This document shows positions 57,417 through 64,000 of a stretch of 64,000 bases of DNA, in pieces; position 1 is the stretch's first letter; each line of letters begins with the position of its first letter. A program made the translations under genes and the position numbers. The stretch lies in NCBI RefSeq assembly GCF_004923205.2, contig NZ_SELD02000010.1, forward strand, positions 62,001 to 126,000. Reading direction: 5' to 3'. The DNA comes from Paracoccus aeridis. Lineage in GTDB: Bacteria > Pseudomonadota > Alphaproteobacteria > Rhodobacterales > Rhodobacteraceae. Below the pieces are notes generated by a model. That model was not told where the DNA came from and did no database searches. It saw nothing but the letters and a program-made list of their open reading frames with translations.

Positions 57417-58673
57417 ATGACCGAGTTCACCGATAGCGTCGCCCGCGCCGAAACTGCCATCCGGGCGCTGTTCGACCCGACCCCCCTGCAGCGCAACGAC
57501 CACCTGTCCGCGCGGCACGGCGCCGACATCTGGCTCAAGCGCGAGGACCTGACGCCCGTGCGCAGCTACAAGCTGCGGGGCGCGTTCAACGCCATGCGGC
57601 TGTCGGGGGCGACGAAGGGGGGTGACGCGCATTTCGTCTGCGCCAGCGCCGGCAACCACGCGCAGGGCGTGGCATTCGCCTGCCGGCATTTCGGGGCGAA
57701 GGGCACGATCTTCATGCCGGTGACGACGCCCCAGCAGAAGATCGCGAAGACGCGGATGTTCGGCGGCGACGCGGTGCGGATCGTGCTGACGGGCGACTAT
57801 TTCGACCACACGCTGAAGGCCGCGCAGGACTTCGCGTCGACCAAGGGGGCGGTGTTCCTGTCCCCCTTCGACGACCCCCGCGTGATCGAGGGGCAGGCGA
57901 CCGTCGCGCAGGAGATCGCCGCGCAGATCGCGGGCGGCGCGCCGGATCTGGTCGTGCTGCCGGTGGGCGGCGGCGGGCTTGCCGCGGGCGTCACGCGCTG
58001 GATGGCCGACGCGCTGCCCGGCACGCGCTTCGCCTTTGCCGAGCCTGCGGGCGGCGCGAGCCTGCTTGCCGCGCTGAAGGCCGGACACCCCGTTTCCCTG
58101 CCGCGCGTGGACAGCTTCGTGGACGGCGCGGCCGTCGCGCGGCTGGGCGACCTGCCGTTCCAGGCGCTGGCGGGGTTTTCGCCCGACCAGGTCCATCTCG
58201 CCCCCGAGGACCGGATCAGCGCGACGATGCTCGACATGCTGAACGTCGAGGGGATCGTGCTGGAACCCGCGGGGGCGCTGTCGATTGACGTGCTGGGCGA
58301 TCTTGCCGACGCGGGGCTGCTCGCGGGGCGGCGCGTCGTCTGCGTCTGCTCGGGCGGCAACTTCGACTTCGAGCGCCTGCCCGAGGTGAAGGAGCGCGCG
58401 CAGCGGTTCCGCGGCGTCAAGCGCTACTACATCCTGCGGATGCCGCAGCGGCCCGGCGCGCTGCGCGAGTTCCTGACGCTCCTCGGCCCCGACGACGACA
58501 TCGCGCGGTTCGAATACCTCAAGAAATCCGCCCGCAACTTCGGGTCGGTGCTGATCGGGATCGAAACCTCCGCGCCCGGCAACCTCGACGCGCTGTCGGA
58601 CCGGCTGGCGCAGGCGGGCTTCGACTGGCGCGACATTACCGGTGACACGGTGCTGGCGGAATTTCTGGTGTGA
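57417..58673 (+). CDS. ilvA: threonine ammonia-lyase (threonine deaminase)
   Basis: Converts threonine to 2-oxobutanoate, the first step toward isoleucine. The protein is 418 residues: PLP lysine Lys52 in [23 protein letters not shown], glycine-rich [22 protein letters not shown], and a single C-terminal ACT-like domain starting near 330 ([13 protein letters not shown]). Biosynthetic IlvA with two ACT-like domains has about 510 residues; this single-domain form is the shorter variety common in this group. The ATG at 57417 has GCAGG upstream. It is divergent from argG. Confidence 0.94.
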   Translation: MTEFTDSVARAETAIRALFDPTPLQRNDHLSARHGADIWLKREDLTPVRSYKLRGAFNAMRLSGATKGGDAHFVCASAGNHAQGVAFACRHFGAKGTIFMPVTTPQQKIAKTRMFGGDAVRIVLTGDYFDHTLKAAQDFASTKGAVFLSPFDDPRVIEGQATVAQEIAAQIAGGAPDLVVLPVGGGGLAAGVTRWMADALPGTRFAFAEPAGGASLLAALKAGHPVSLPRVDSFVDGAAVARLGDLPFQALAGFSPDQVHLAPEDRISATMLDMLNVEGIVLEPAGALSIDVLGDLADAGLLAGRRVVCVCSGGNFDFERLPEVKERAQRFRGVKRYYILRMPQRPGALREFLTLLGPDDDIARFEYLKKSARNFGSVLIGIETSAPGNLDALSDRLAQAGFDWRDITGDTVLAEFLV

Positions 58674-58719
58674 CCGCCGCTTAACCGCGGCTTTACCCCC
58701 GGCTGCTACCCCTCGGGGC

Positions 58720-59991
58720 ATGACGCAGCCGAATCGATTGCAGCCCTTGCGGGATCCCATGGTGACCGACGCGACCCGGCGTCAGTCCCGCCGCGTGGTG
58801 CTGCTTGTCGATGACAGCCGCAGCTTCAGCGACCTGCTCGCGCTGCAGCTTCGGCAGGCGGGCTACGTCGTCAGGCAGGCCGGATCGGGGGAACGCGCGC
58901 TCGCCATGTGCGCGGAACAGCGGCCCGACATCCTGCTGACCGACTGGGAAATGCCGGGCATGTCGGGGCCGGACCTGTGCCGCGCCTTCCGCCAGCTGCC
59001 GGCCACGACCTACGGCTACGTGATCCTGCTGACGGGGCGGCGCGCGGAAGGGGACGCGATCCACGCGCTGTCGGCGGGCGCGGACGATTTCCTGACCAAG
59101 CCTGCAAATAGGGGCGAGCTTCTGGCCCGCATGGCGGTGGGCGAACGCGTGCTGACGATGCAGGAACGGCTGCTGGCCACCAACGCGCGGCTGCAGTCGG
59201 CGCTGGACGAGCTGCACCAGACGCAGGAGGAGATGGAGGCCGACCTGCGCGAGGCGCGCAAGATCCAGCAGGGGCTGGTGCGCGAACGGCAGGCGCGGAT
59301 CGGCGGGTTCGACCTGTCGCTTCTGATGCGGCCGTCGGGGCATCTCGGCGGCGATCTCGTGGGGTTCCGCCCGGCCGGGCCGGGGCGCTTTGCCGCCTAT
59401 GCCATCGACGTGTCGGGCAGCGGGGTCACGGCGGCGCTGCTGACGGCGCGGCTGGCATCCTACCTGTCGGGCGCGGACGCGGAGCTGCCCGGGCGCGGCA
59501 TCCTGCCGGAGCCGCGGCAGGTCGTCCACGCCCTCAACCGCCTGATGATCGACGAGGTGCGGTCGGACGCCTATCTCACGATGATCCACGCCGACATCGA
59601 CGCCGCGAGCGGCCGGATGCGGCTGGTGCAGGCGGGCCATCCCCACCCGATGCTGCAGCGCGCCGACGGCCATGTCGAGCCGGTGGGCAGCGGCGGCATG
59701 CCGGTGGGCATCTTCCCCGACGCCGAGTTCGAGGAGATCGAGCTGCAGCTGTCGCCGGGCGAGCGGCTGTTCATCGCCTCGGACGGGGTGACCGAGGCGG
59801 CGAGCCCGCAGGGCGAGCAGCTCGGCGACGAGGGGCTGATCGCTGTCATGCGGACCAACGCCCCGCTGCGCGGGCCGGTGTTCCTGGAATCGCTCTGCTG
59901 GTCCCTGTCCGAGTTCAGCGGCGGCAGCCGCATGGACGACATGTCGGCGGTGCTGCTGGAATACGGGCCAGAGGTGAAGGCGCAGGAATGA
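58720..59991 (+). CDS. response regulator fused to a PP2C-type (SpoIIE) phosphatase
   Basis: A 423-residue signalling protein: an N-terminal receiver domain (about 25-140) with acidic pair DD, phosphoacceptor Asp75 (TDWEMPG) and Lys in LTKPAN, a coiled-coil linker (about 150-185), and a PP2C/SpoIIE-like phosphatase domain with GGDLVG, AIDVSGSGVTAALL, SDGVTEA and DDMSAVLLEY. Such proteins dephosphorylate anti-sigma-factor antagonists in stress signalling (RsbU/RssB-like). No partner anti-sigma or antagonist gene lies nearby. The start could also be the ATG at 58759, which has a better ribosome site (GCGGGA). Confidence 0.88.
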   Translation: MTQPNRLQPLRDPMVTDATRRQSRRVVLLVDDSRSFSDLLALQLRQAGYVVRQAGSGERALAMCAEQRPDILLTDWEMPGMSGPDLCRAFRQLPATTYGYVILLTGRRAEGDAIHALSAGADDFLTKPANRGELLARMAVGERVLTMQERLLATNARLQSALDELHQTQEEMEADLREARKIQQGLVRERQARIGGFDLSLLMRPSGHLGGDLVGFRPAGPGRFAAYAIDVSGSGVTAALLTARLASYLSGADAELPGRGILPEPRQVVHALNRLMIDEVRSDAYLTMIHADIDAASGRMRLVQAGHPHPMLQRADGHVEPVGSGGMPVGIFPDAEFEEIELQLSPGERLFIASDGVTEAASPQGEQLGDEGLIAVMRTNAPLRGPVFLESLCWSLSEFSGGSRMDDMSAVLLEYGPEVKAQE

Positions 59992-60023
59992 CGACCGTTG
60001 GTCCCGGCCTTCCCCCCGAAAGG

Positions 60024-60057
60024 AAAACGGCGGCCCGCTGCATCGCAGGGGCCGCCG
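60024..60057 (-). terminator. terminator between convergent phosphatase and YkuD genes
   Basis: A perfect 9-bp inverted repeat (60028-60036 with 60049-60057) whose 12-base loop contains a small CTGC/GCAG pair. On the minus strand it is followed by TTTTCC (AAAA at 60024-60027), so it best terminates the YkuD gene, but it may also stop plus-strand transcripts. Confidence 0.75.
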
Positions 60058-60083
60058 CCGAGGGAACTTCAGGATGCCGCGTC

Positions 60084-60749
60084 CTAGATCAGCAGCACCT
60101 GGGTGCCGACCGTCGTCAGGGTGAACAGTTCCTTGATGTGCTCGTTGTAAAGCCCGATGCATCCGTTCGACGACTTGCGCCCGATCTTGCGGGTGTCGTG
60201 CGTCCCGTGGATCCGGTAGTACTGCCAGCTCAGCCACAGCGCGTGGGTGCCCAGCGGGTTGTCCGGCCCGGGCGGCACGAAGTCCGGCCATTCGGGGTTG
60301 CGCTGCTTCATCTCGGGCGTGGGGGACCAGGACGGGCCCTCGACCTTCTTGATGATCTCGGTCCGGCCGCGGCGGGTCAGGTCCTCGCTCACCGGGATCG
60401 AGGTCGGGTACAGGCGGAAGACCGACTCGTCCTCGGACCAGTAGGTGAGCGCGCGCGAGGTCAGGTCCACCAGCACCGCGCCGTTGGTCAGGTTGTCGAA
60501 ATAGGGGCGCCAGTCCGCGTGCATCCGGAAGCTGGAAATGTTGCGGCGGCTGTCCTGCGCGCTGTCGTACTGGACCACGCCCGCGTCGGGGGTTGCGCCA
60601 GCGGGCGCGCCCTGCAGCGGCTGGCCGGTATAGGGGTCGATGGCCTGCGCGAGCGCGGGCGCGGCAAGCCCGGCCGCGCCGACGCCCAGGGCCGCGCCCG
60701 AAGCGAGAAAGCTGCGCCGGCTGAAGGAAGATGCCGGTTTCGTGGTCAT
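60084..60749 (-). CDS. Tat-exported L,D-transpeptidase (YkuD) protein
   Basis: A 221-residue exported protein with a twin-arginine signal (SRRSFLASGAALGVG, about 9-25; cleavage near ALAQA), a central region with RMHADWRPYFDNLTNGAVLVDL, and a YkuD catalytic core IHGTHDTRKIGRKSSNGCIGLYNEH, which has the conserved His, Ser and nucleophile Cys. The usual SxGCIRL has Gly in place of Arg. It probably makes 3-3 crosslinks or attaches proteins to peptidoglycan; Tat export implies folding before translocation. AGGAGTGGAGCA lies before the ATG at 60749. A terminator follows and the CAP-domain gene is divergent. Confidence 0.9.
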   Translation of the reverse strand: MTTKPASSFSRRSFLASGAALGVGAAGLAAPALAQAIDPYTGQPLQGAPAGATPDAGVVQYDSAQDSRRNISSFRMHADWRPYFDNLTNGAVLVDLTSRALTYWSEDESVFRLYPTSIPVSEDLTRRGRTEIIKKVEGPSWSPTPEMKQRNPEWPDFVPPGPDNPLGTHALWLSWQYYRIHGTHDTRKIGRKSSNGCIGLYNEHIKELFTLTTVGTQVLLI

Positions 60750-60869
60750 TGCTCCACTCCTCATTGAGCGGCCGCTCTGCGGGCGGCCCTGTCGTCATTC
60801 GCCTGCATTTCGCATAAGGCGCGCGCGCGCCGCGGAGCAATTCACCGAAGCGTCATCGACCGCGGCTGT

Positions 60870-60897
60870 TGCATGGTTGCACAGGTGCAACGATGCA
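60870..60897. promoter_or_regulatory. 28-bp near-perfect inverted repeat, candidate operator
   Basis: Two 13-base arms, TGCATGGTTGCAC (60870-60882) and GTGCAACGATGCA (60885-60897), separated by AG, are reverse complements except at one position (G opposite G). The site is midway in the 253-base space between the divergent YkuD and CAP-domain genes, upstream of both. The symmetry suggests a dimeric regulator site. Which protein binds is unknown. Confidence 0.55.
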
Positions 60898-61002
60898 TCG
60901 GGCGATGGGCCGCGCGGGCAGGCTCACGCAATCTTGCGTTTCGGGCGCGTCGGGCCGGGTCTATCTGCACGGGAAAAAGCACGAAATTATCGAGGGATCG
61001 CG

Positions 61003-61515
61003 ATGAAAAAGCTTCCGTACCTGGCCCTGGCCGCCATGCTGGCGCTGGCCGCCTGCCAGACCGCCCCGCAGCCGACGCTCGGCCCCGACGGAAAGCCGAT
61101 CCCGGTCGCCTACCGGATCACCCCCAAGGAAGAGGCGCAGATCCCCGTCCGCCTGCTGGGGCAGGTCAACATCCTGCGCCAGCAGTCGGGCCTCGCCCCC
61201 CTTGCGCTCAGCCCGCAGCTGAACGCGGCCTCGATGGCGCATGCCCGCGACATGGCCGCGCAGAACCGCGCCTGGCATTTCGGGTCGGACGGGTCCTCGC
61301 CGCTCGACCGCGCCAAGCGGCAGGGCTACTTCGGTCCGCTGATCGGCGAGAACATCTCCGAAACCTACGAGAACGAGATCTCGACCCTGTCGGCGTGGAT
61401 GCAGGCGCGCGACACTCGCGACGTCATCATGGACCCGTCGGCGACGCAGCTGGGCATCGGCTGGCTGCAGGAGCCCACGAACAAGATCTGGTGGGTGCTC
61501 AACATCGGCGGCTGA
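61003..61515 (+). CDS. CAP-domain (SCP-like) lipoprotein
   Basis: A 170-residue protein with a lipoprotein signal ending in lipobox LALAAC (about residue 19), then a CAP/SCP-like fold: LGQVNILRQQSGLAPLALSP, LNAASMAHARDMAAQNRAWHFGSDG, GYFGPLIGENI and WWVLNIGG. The paired His residues and Glu of the CAP cavity (AHARDM, HFGSDG, GENI) are present. Bacterial CAP proteins bind or modify extracellular ligands, but the role is usually unknown. The ATG at 61003 has CGAGGGATCG upstream; divergent from the YkuD gene. Confidence 0.86.
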   Translation: MKKLPYLALAAMLALAACQTAPQPTLGPDGKPIPVAYRITPKEEAQIPVRLLGQVNILRQQSGLAPLALSPQLNAASMAHARDMAAQNRAWHFGSDGSSPLDRAKRQGYFGPLIGENISETYENEISTLSAWMQARDTRDVIMDPSATQLGIGWLQEPTNKIWWVLNIGG

Positions 61516-61609
61516 CACCGGCGTGGCACGGCGGCCCGGCCCGCGGCACCTGACGGAGCGGGCAGGGGCCTTCCCCGCGGTCAGCGGGGCGCCCGCCCGG
61601 CCGCCGCCT

Positions 61610-62380
61610 TCAATCCGGGACCAGCATGTAGCCCGCGCCGCGCACCGTCTGCAGGTAGCGCGGTTCGCGCGGGTCGCGTTCCAGCTTGCGGCGCAGGCGC
61701 GTCATCTGCACGTCGATCGCGCGTTCGGAGTTCTCGCCGCCGTCGTCGGGGCTGCGGCCCAGGTCCTCGATCAGCTGCGCGCGGCTGACGGGCTCGCCCG
61801 GCGTCTCGGCCAGGCGCCGCAGCAGGGTCTGCTCGCTTCCCGTGAGGCGGACATGGGTGTCGCCGTGCATCAGCTCGCCCTTTGCGGTGTCGTAGCGCAG
61901 CTGCCCCAGCGACATGAAATGCGGCAGCCGCGTCTCGGGCGCGGGCGCGCGGCGCAGGATCGCGGCGATCCTGAGCAACAGCTCGCGCGGCTCGAACGGC
62001 TTGGGAAGATAGTCGTCGGCGCCCGATTCCAGCCCCTCGATCCGGTCCTCGGTCTCGCCCTTCGCGGTCAGCAGCAGGATCGGCGTCTGCATCCGGCGGC
62101 GCAGGTCGCGGGTCAGCGAGAACCCGTCCTCGCCCGGCATCATCACATCCACGACGAGCAGGTCGAACTCCAGCCCCGCCAGCAGCCGCCGCGCCTGCGC
62201 CGCATCGCGCGCCGTCGTCACGAGGTAGCCGCTGCGGACGAGAAAGCGCCGTAAGAGGGACCGGATGCGTTCGTCGTCGTCCACGACCATGACATGCGCC
62301 TCGGGCGGGCGCGGGGCGTCGGCGGCGCGGGCGGGCCCTTGCCCCTCGCCGGCCGTTCCGGCGGCGTCCGGGTCGGTCAT
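61610..62380 (-). CDS. petR: OmpR-family response regulator, PetR-like
   Basis: A 256-residue DNA-binding response regulator: receiver domain with acidic pair DDD (34-36), phosphoacceptor Asp78 and Lys127, then a winged-helix OmpR-type domain ending in LQTVRGAGYMLVPD. An N-terminal 28-residue tail precedes the receiver. The order petP-petR, with a MarR-type gene overlapping by ATGA, matches the Rhodobacter capsulatus petPR pair known for control of cytochrome bc1 expression; the name rests on that likeness. No histidine kinase is adjacent. Confidence 0.85.
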   Translation of the reverse strand: MTDPDAAGTAGEGQGPARAADAPRPPEAHVMVVDDDERIRSLLRRFLVRSGYLVTTARDAAQARRLLAGLEFDLLVVDVMMPGEDGFSLTRDLRRRMQTPILLLTAKGETEDRIEGLESGADDYLPKPFEPRELLLRIAAILRRAPAPETRLPHFMSLGQLRYDTAKGELMHGDTHVRLTGSEQTLLRRLAETPGEPVSRAQLIEDLGRSPDDGGENSERAIDVQMTRLRRKLERDPREPRYLQTVRGAGYMLVPD

Positions 62381-62922
62381 CGCCGGTCCTCGGGCAGGTC
62401 GCGCAGCGCCTGGAACTGGCGCAGCGTGTCGCGGTCCATCATCGCCTCCAGCACCTGGCGGAAGCCCGCAACCGCCTGCGGCCCGGTAGCCCGGAAGGCC
62501 GCCCGCATCCGCGCGCGCTGGCTTTCCGACAGCCGCCGTTCCAGCGCCGCGCCCTTGTGGGTCAGGTACAGCTCGCGCTCGCGCCGGTCGCGGCGCCCGA
62601 CGCGGCTTTCGACCAGCCCTTCCTCGATCAGTGTCCTGAGCACCCGGTTGAGCGACTGCTTGGTCACGCCCAGCACGTCGAGAAGCGCGGTCACGGTCAG
62701 GCCAGGATCGCGGTGGATGAAGTGCATGGCGCGGTGGTGGGCGCGGCCGAACCCGATCTCGTCCAGGATCATGTCGGGGTCCGAGGTGAAGGCGCGATAG
62801 GCGAAGTACATCGCCTCGATCCCCCGCCGCAGCTGCTCGTCGGTGAGAAACAGAAGGCCTTCGCCCCCGTCGGGGACCGAACTCGCGGCGCGACCGACCG
62901 CTACTCGTCTCGACATCTGCAT
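62377..62922 (-). CDS. petP: MarR-family transcriptional regulator, PetP-like
   Basis: A 181-residue winged-helix MarR-type regulator: helices around DEQLRRGIEAMYFAYRAFTSD, DNA-recognition helices in LLDVLGVTKQSLNRVLRTLIEEGLVE and wing RVGRRDRRERELYLT. The ATG at 62922 has GGAGACGGCG upstream; the ATG at 63018 gives an unrelated N-terminal extension. Its stop overlaps the petR start (ATGA). Divergent from ilvE over about 150 bases. R. capsulatus PetP is a MarR-like activator partner of PetR; the equivalence is inferred from order and family. Confidence 0.84.
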   Translation of the reverse strand: MQMSRRVAVGRAASSVPDGGEGLLFLTDEQLRRGIEAMYFAYRAFTSDPDMILDEIGFGRAHHRAMHFIHRDPGLTVTALLDVLGVTKQSLNRVLRTLIEEGLVESRVGRRDRRERELYLTHKGAALERRLSESQRARMRAAFRATGPQAVAGFRQVLEAMMDRDTLRQFQALRDLPEDRR

Positions 62923-62970
62923 CGCCGTCTCCGCGCTGGGGGCCTTGCGCCTTACATTATGGCAGGCTTG

Positions 62971-63000
62971 TTGACTTTCCAAGAATCGATCACATACGAT
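62971..63000 (+). promoter_or_regulatory. probable sigma70-type promoter of ilvE
   Basis: TTGACT (62971-62976) and TACGAT (62995-63000) are spaced by 18 bases and lie 77 bases upstream of the ilvE start, in the AT-richest patch of this region. A direct repeat CGATCAC overlaps the -10 side. The match to consensus is 5/6 and 4/6. Confidence 0.45.
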
Positions 63001-63076
63001 CACGGCACCAAAACGCAATTATATGACGCGTGCCAACCGGTTGCGCGAAACATTGCGAAGTCGAGATGAGGGTGTG

Positions 63077-63949
63077 ATGAGCGCGAGCTACGAGGATCGT
63101 GACGGCAAGATCTGGATGGACGGTGAGCTGGTGGACTGGCGCGACGCCAGGGTCCACGTGCTGACGCACGCGCTGCACTACGCGAGCGCCGTGTTCGAGG
63201 GCGAGCGCTGCTACAACGGCAAGATCTTCAAGGGTCACGAACATTCCGAGCGGCTGCTGAAGTCCGGCGAGCTGATCGAGATGGAGATCCCCTACACCGC
63301 CGACCAGATCGACGCGGCCAAGCGCGCGGTGCTGGACGCGAACGGGTTCACCAACGCCTATCTGCGCGTGCTCGCGTTCCGTGGCGCCGGTCCCGACATG
63401 GGCGTGGCGGCCAGCCGCAACCCGGTCCGCGTGGCGGTCTGCGCCTGGGAATGGGGCAGCTACTACGGCGACGCCAAGTGGCAGGGCGCGAAGCTCGACA
63501 TCGCCCGGTGGAAGCGCCCGAGCCCCGAGACGATCCCGTCGGAGGCGAAGGCCGCGGGTCTCTACATGATCTGCACCATGTCCAAGCACGCAGCCGAGAA
63601 GAAGGGCTGTTCGGACGCGCTGTTCATGGACTTCCGCGGCTACGTGGCCGAAGCCACCGGCGCGAACGTGTTCTTCGTCAAGGACGGCGAGATCCACACC
63701 CCCATCGCCGACGTGTTCCTGAACGGCCTGACCCGCCAGACCATCATCAAGATGTGCCGCGACCAGGGCCTGACGGTCCACGAGCGCCACATCCTTCCCG
63801 AGGAGGTCGCCGACTTCCAGGAATGCTTCCTCACCGGATCCGCCGCCGAGGTGACCCCGGTCGCGCAGATCGGCGACGACTGGCATTTCCAGGTCGGCCC
63901 GACCACCCGCAAGATCGCCGAGGACTACGACGCCCTCGTGCGCGCCTGA
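63077..63949 (+). CDS. ilvE: branched-chain amino acid aminotransferase
   Basis: Last step of leucine, isoleucine and valine synthesis, transferring the amino group from glutamate. The protein is 290 residues of fold type IV: LTHALHYASAVFEGERCYNG near the start, the PLP-binding Lys158 in IPSEAKAAGLYMIC, DALFMDFRGYVAEATGANVFFV, and NGLTRQTIIKMCRDQG. GAGGGTG precedes the ATG at 63077. The 18-residue extension from 63023 looks non-coding. It is divergent from petP. Confidence 0.95.
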   Translation: MSASYEDRDGKIWMDGELVDWRDARVHVLTHALHYASAVFEGERCYNGKIFKGHEHSERLLKSGELIEMEIPYTADQIDAAKRAVLDANGFTNAYLRVLAFRGAGPDMGVAASRNPVRVAVCAWEWGSYYGDAKWQGAKLDIARWKRPSPETIPSEAKAAGLYMICTMSKHAAEKKGCSDALFMDFRGYVAEATGANVFFVKDGEIHTPIADVFLNGLTRQTIIKMCRDQGLTVHERHILPEEVADFQECFLTGSAAEVTPVAQIGDDWHFQVGPTTRKIAEDYDALVRA

Positions 63950-63960
63950 TCGGGGCGAGG

Positions 63961-64000
63961 TCCGGGCCAAGTCCGGGCCTGATCCGGGCCTGATCCGGCC
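63961..64000. repeat. 11-bp direct repeat at the right edge
   Basis: TCCGGGCC followed by AAG or TGA recurs at exact 11-base spacing from 63961, 63972 and 63983, with a shortened copy at 63994 that runs into the window end. It begins 12 bases after the ilvE stop. The true number of copies cannot be seen. Confidence 0.7.

Overview
The window is chromosomal DNA of very high G+C content from an alphaproteobacterium, most likely a member of the Rhodobacterales/Rhodobacteraceae. The evidence is gene content and order typical of that group: trpG-trpD-trpC-moaC-moeA-lexA, a petP-petR regulator pair, GcrA, DUF4170-waaA-lpxK, and hemE divergent from hemC. A LexA box of the alphaproteobacterial form GTTC-N7-GTTC lies in front of lexA. 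I see no insertion sequence, prophage, CRISPR array, plasmid function or rRNA operon. Coding density is above 90% and many genes overlap by ATGA or GTGA. The assignment rests on my reading of motifs; no database search was made.

Layout. 0-8 kb: a penicillin-binding carboxypeptidase with a SPOR domain, clpS, an RsmC-like methyltransferase and haem genes (hemF, hemE, hemC). 8-20 kb: a minus-strand operon trpG-trpD-ung-trpC-moaC-moeA, then lexA with its own SOS box; on the plus strand a Pro/Ala-rich membrane protein, an aminotransferase, a PpiD-like foldase and trpE. Two tiny hydrophilic proteins, a terminator and a tRNA-Pro(UGG) follow. 21-27 kb: a DUF192 protein, a double cold-shock-domain protein, pdxH, fabI, a LysE exporter, a purine phosphoribosyltransferase and a phospholipase D-like enzyme. 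26.8-31.7 kb: a cobalamin riboswitch controlling a TonB-dependent receptor and a BtuF-BtuC-BtuD-like ABC importer, a complete B12 uptake operon. 31.7-35 kb: lipid A/Kdo genes (DUF4170, waaA, lpxK). 34-38 kb: mutY, dciA, a DsbA-like protein and a CaiB-type CoA-transferase. 38-45 kb: argF, arginase, a TauE-like permease, metG, a P-loop protein, gcrA and an orphan ABC-2 permease. 45-49 kb: a MATE exporter and a def-def-def-fmt operon. 49-55 kb: a MalY/PatB-like lyase, an L,D-transpeptidase-fold protein, the dTDP-L-rhamnose operon rfbCBDA and rsmD. 55-64 kb: mog, argG, ilvA, a response-regulator phosphatase, a Tat-exported YkuD protein, a CAP-domain lipoprotein, petP-petR and ilvE.

The genes are mostly housekeeping: tryptophan, arginine and branched-chain amino acids, haem, molybdenum cofactor, cell envelope and N-terminal formyl-methionine handling. 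I found no clear new multi-gene system. The points most worth a second look are: the third deformylase of the def cluster, which has lost both a metal-ligand Cys and the catalytic Glu; ung embedded by ATGA-type overlaps inside the trp operon; a pair of small disordered proteins; a 28-bp near-perfect inverted repeat between a divergent YkuD/CAP gene pair; an in-frame pentapeptide repeat at the left edge; and a LexA with a long linker.
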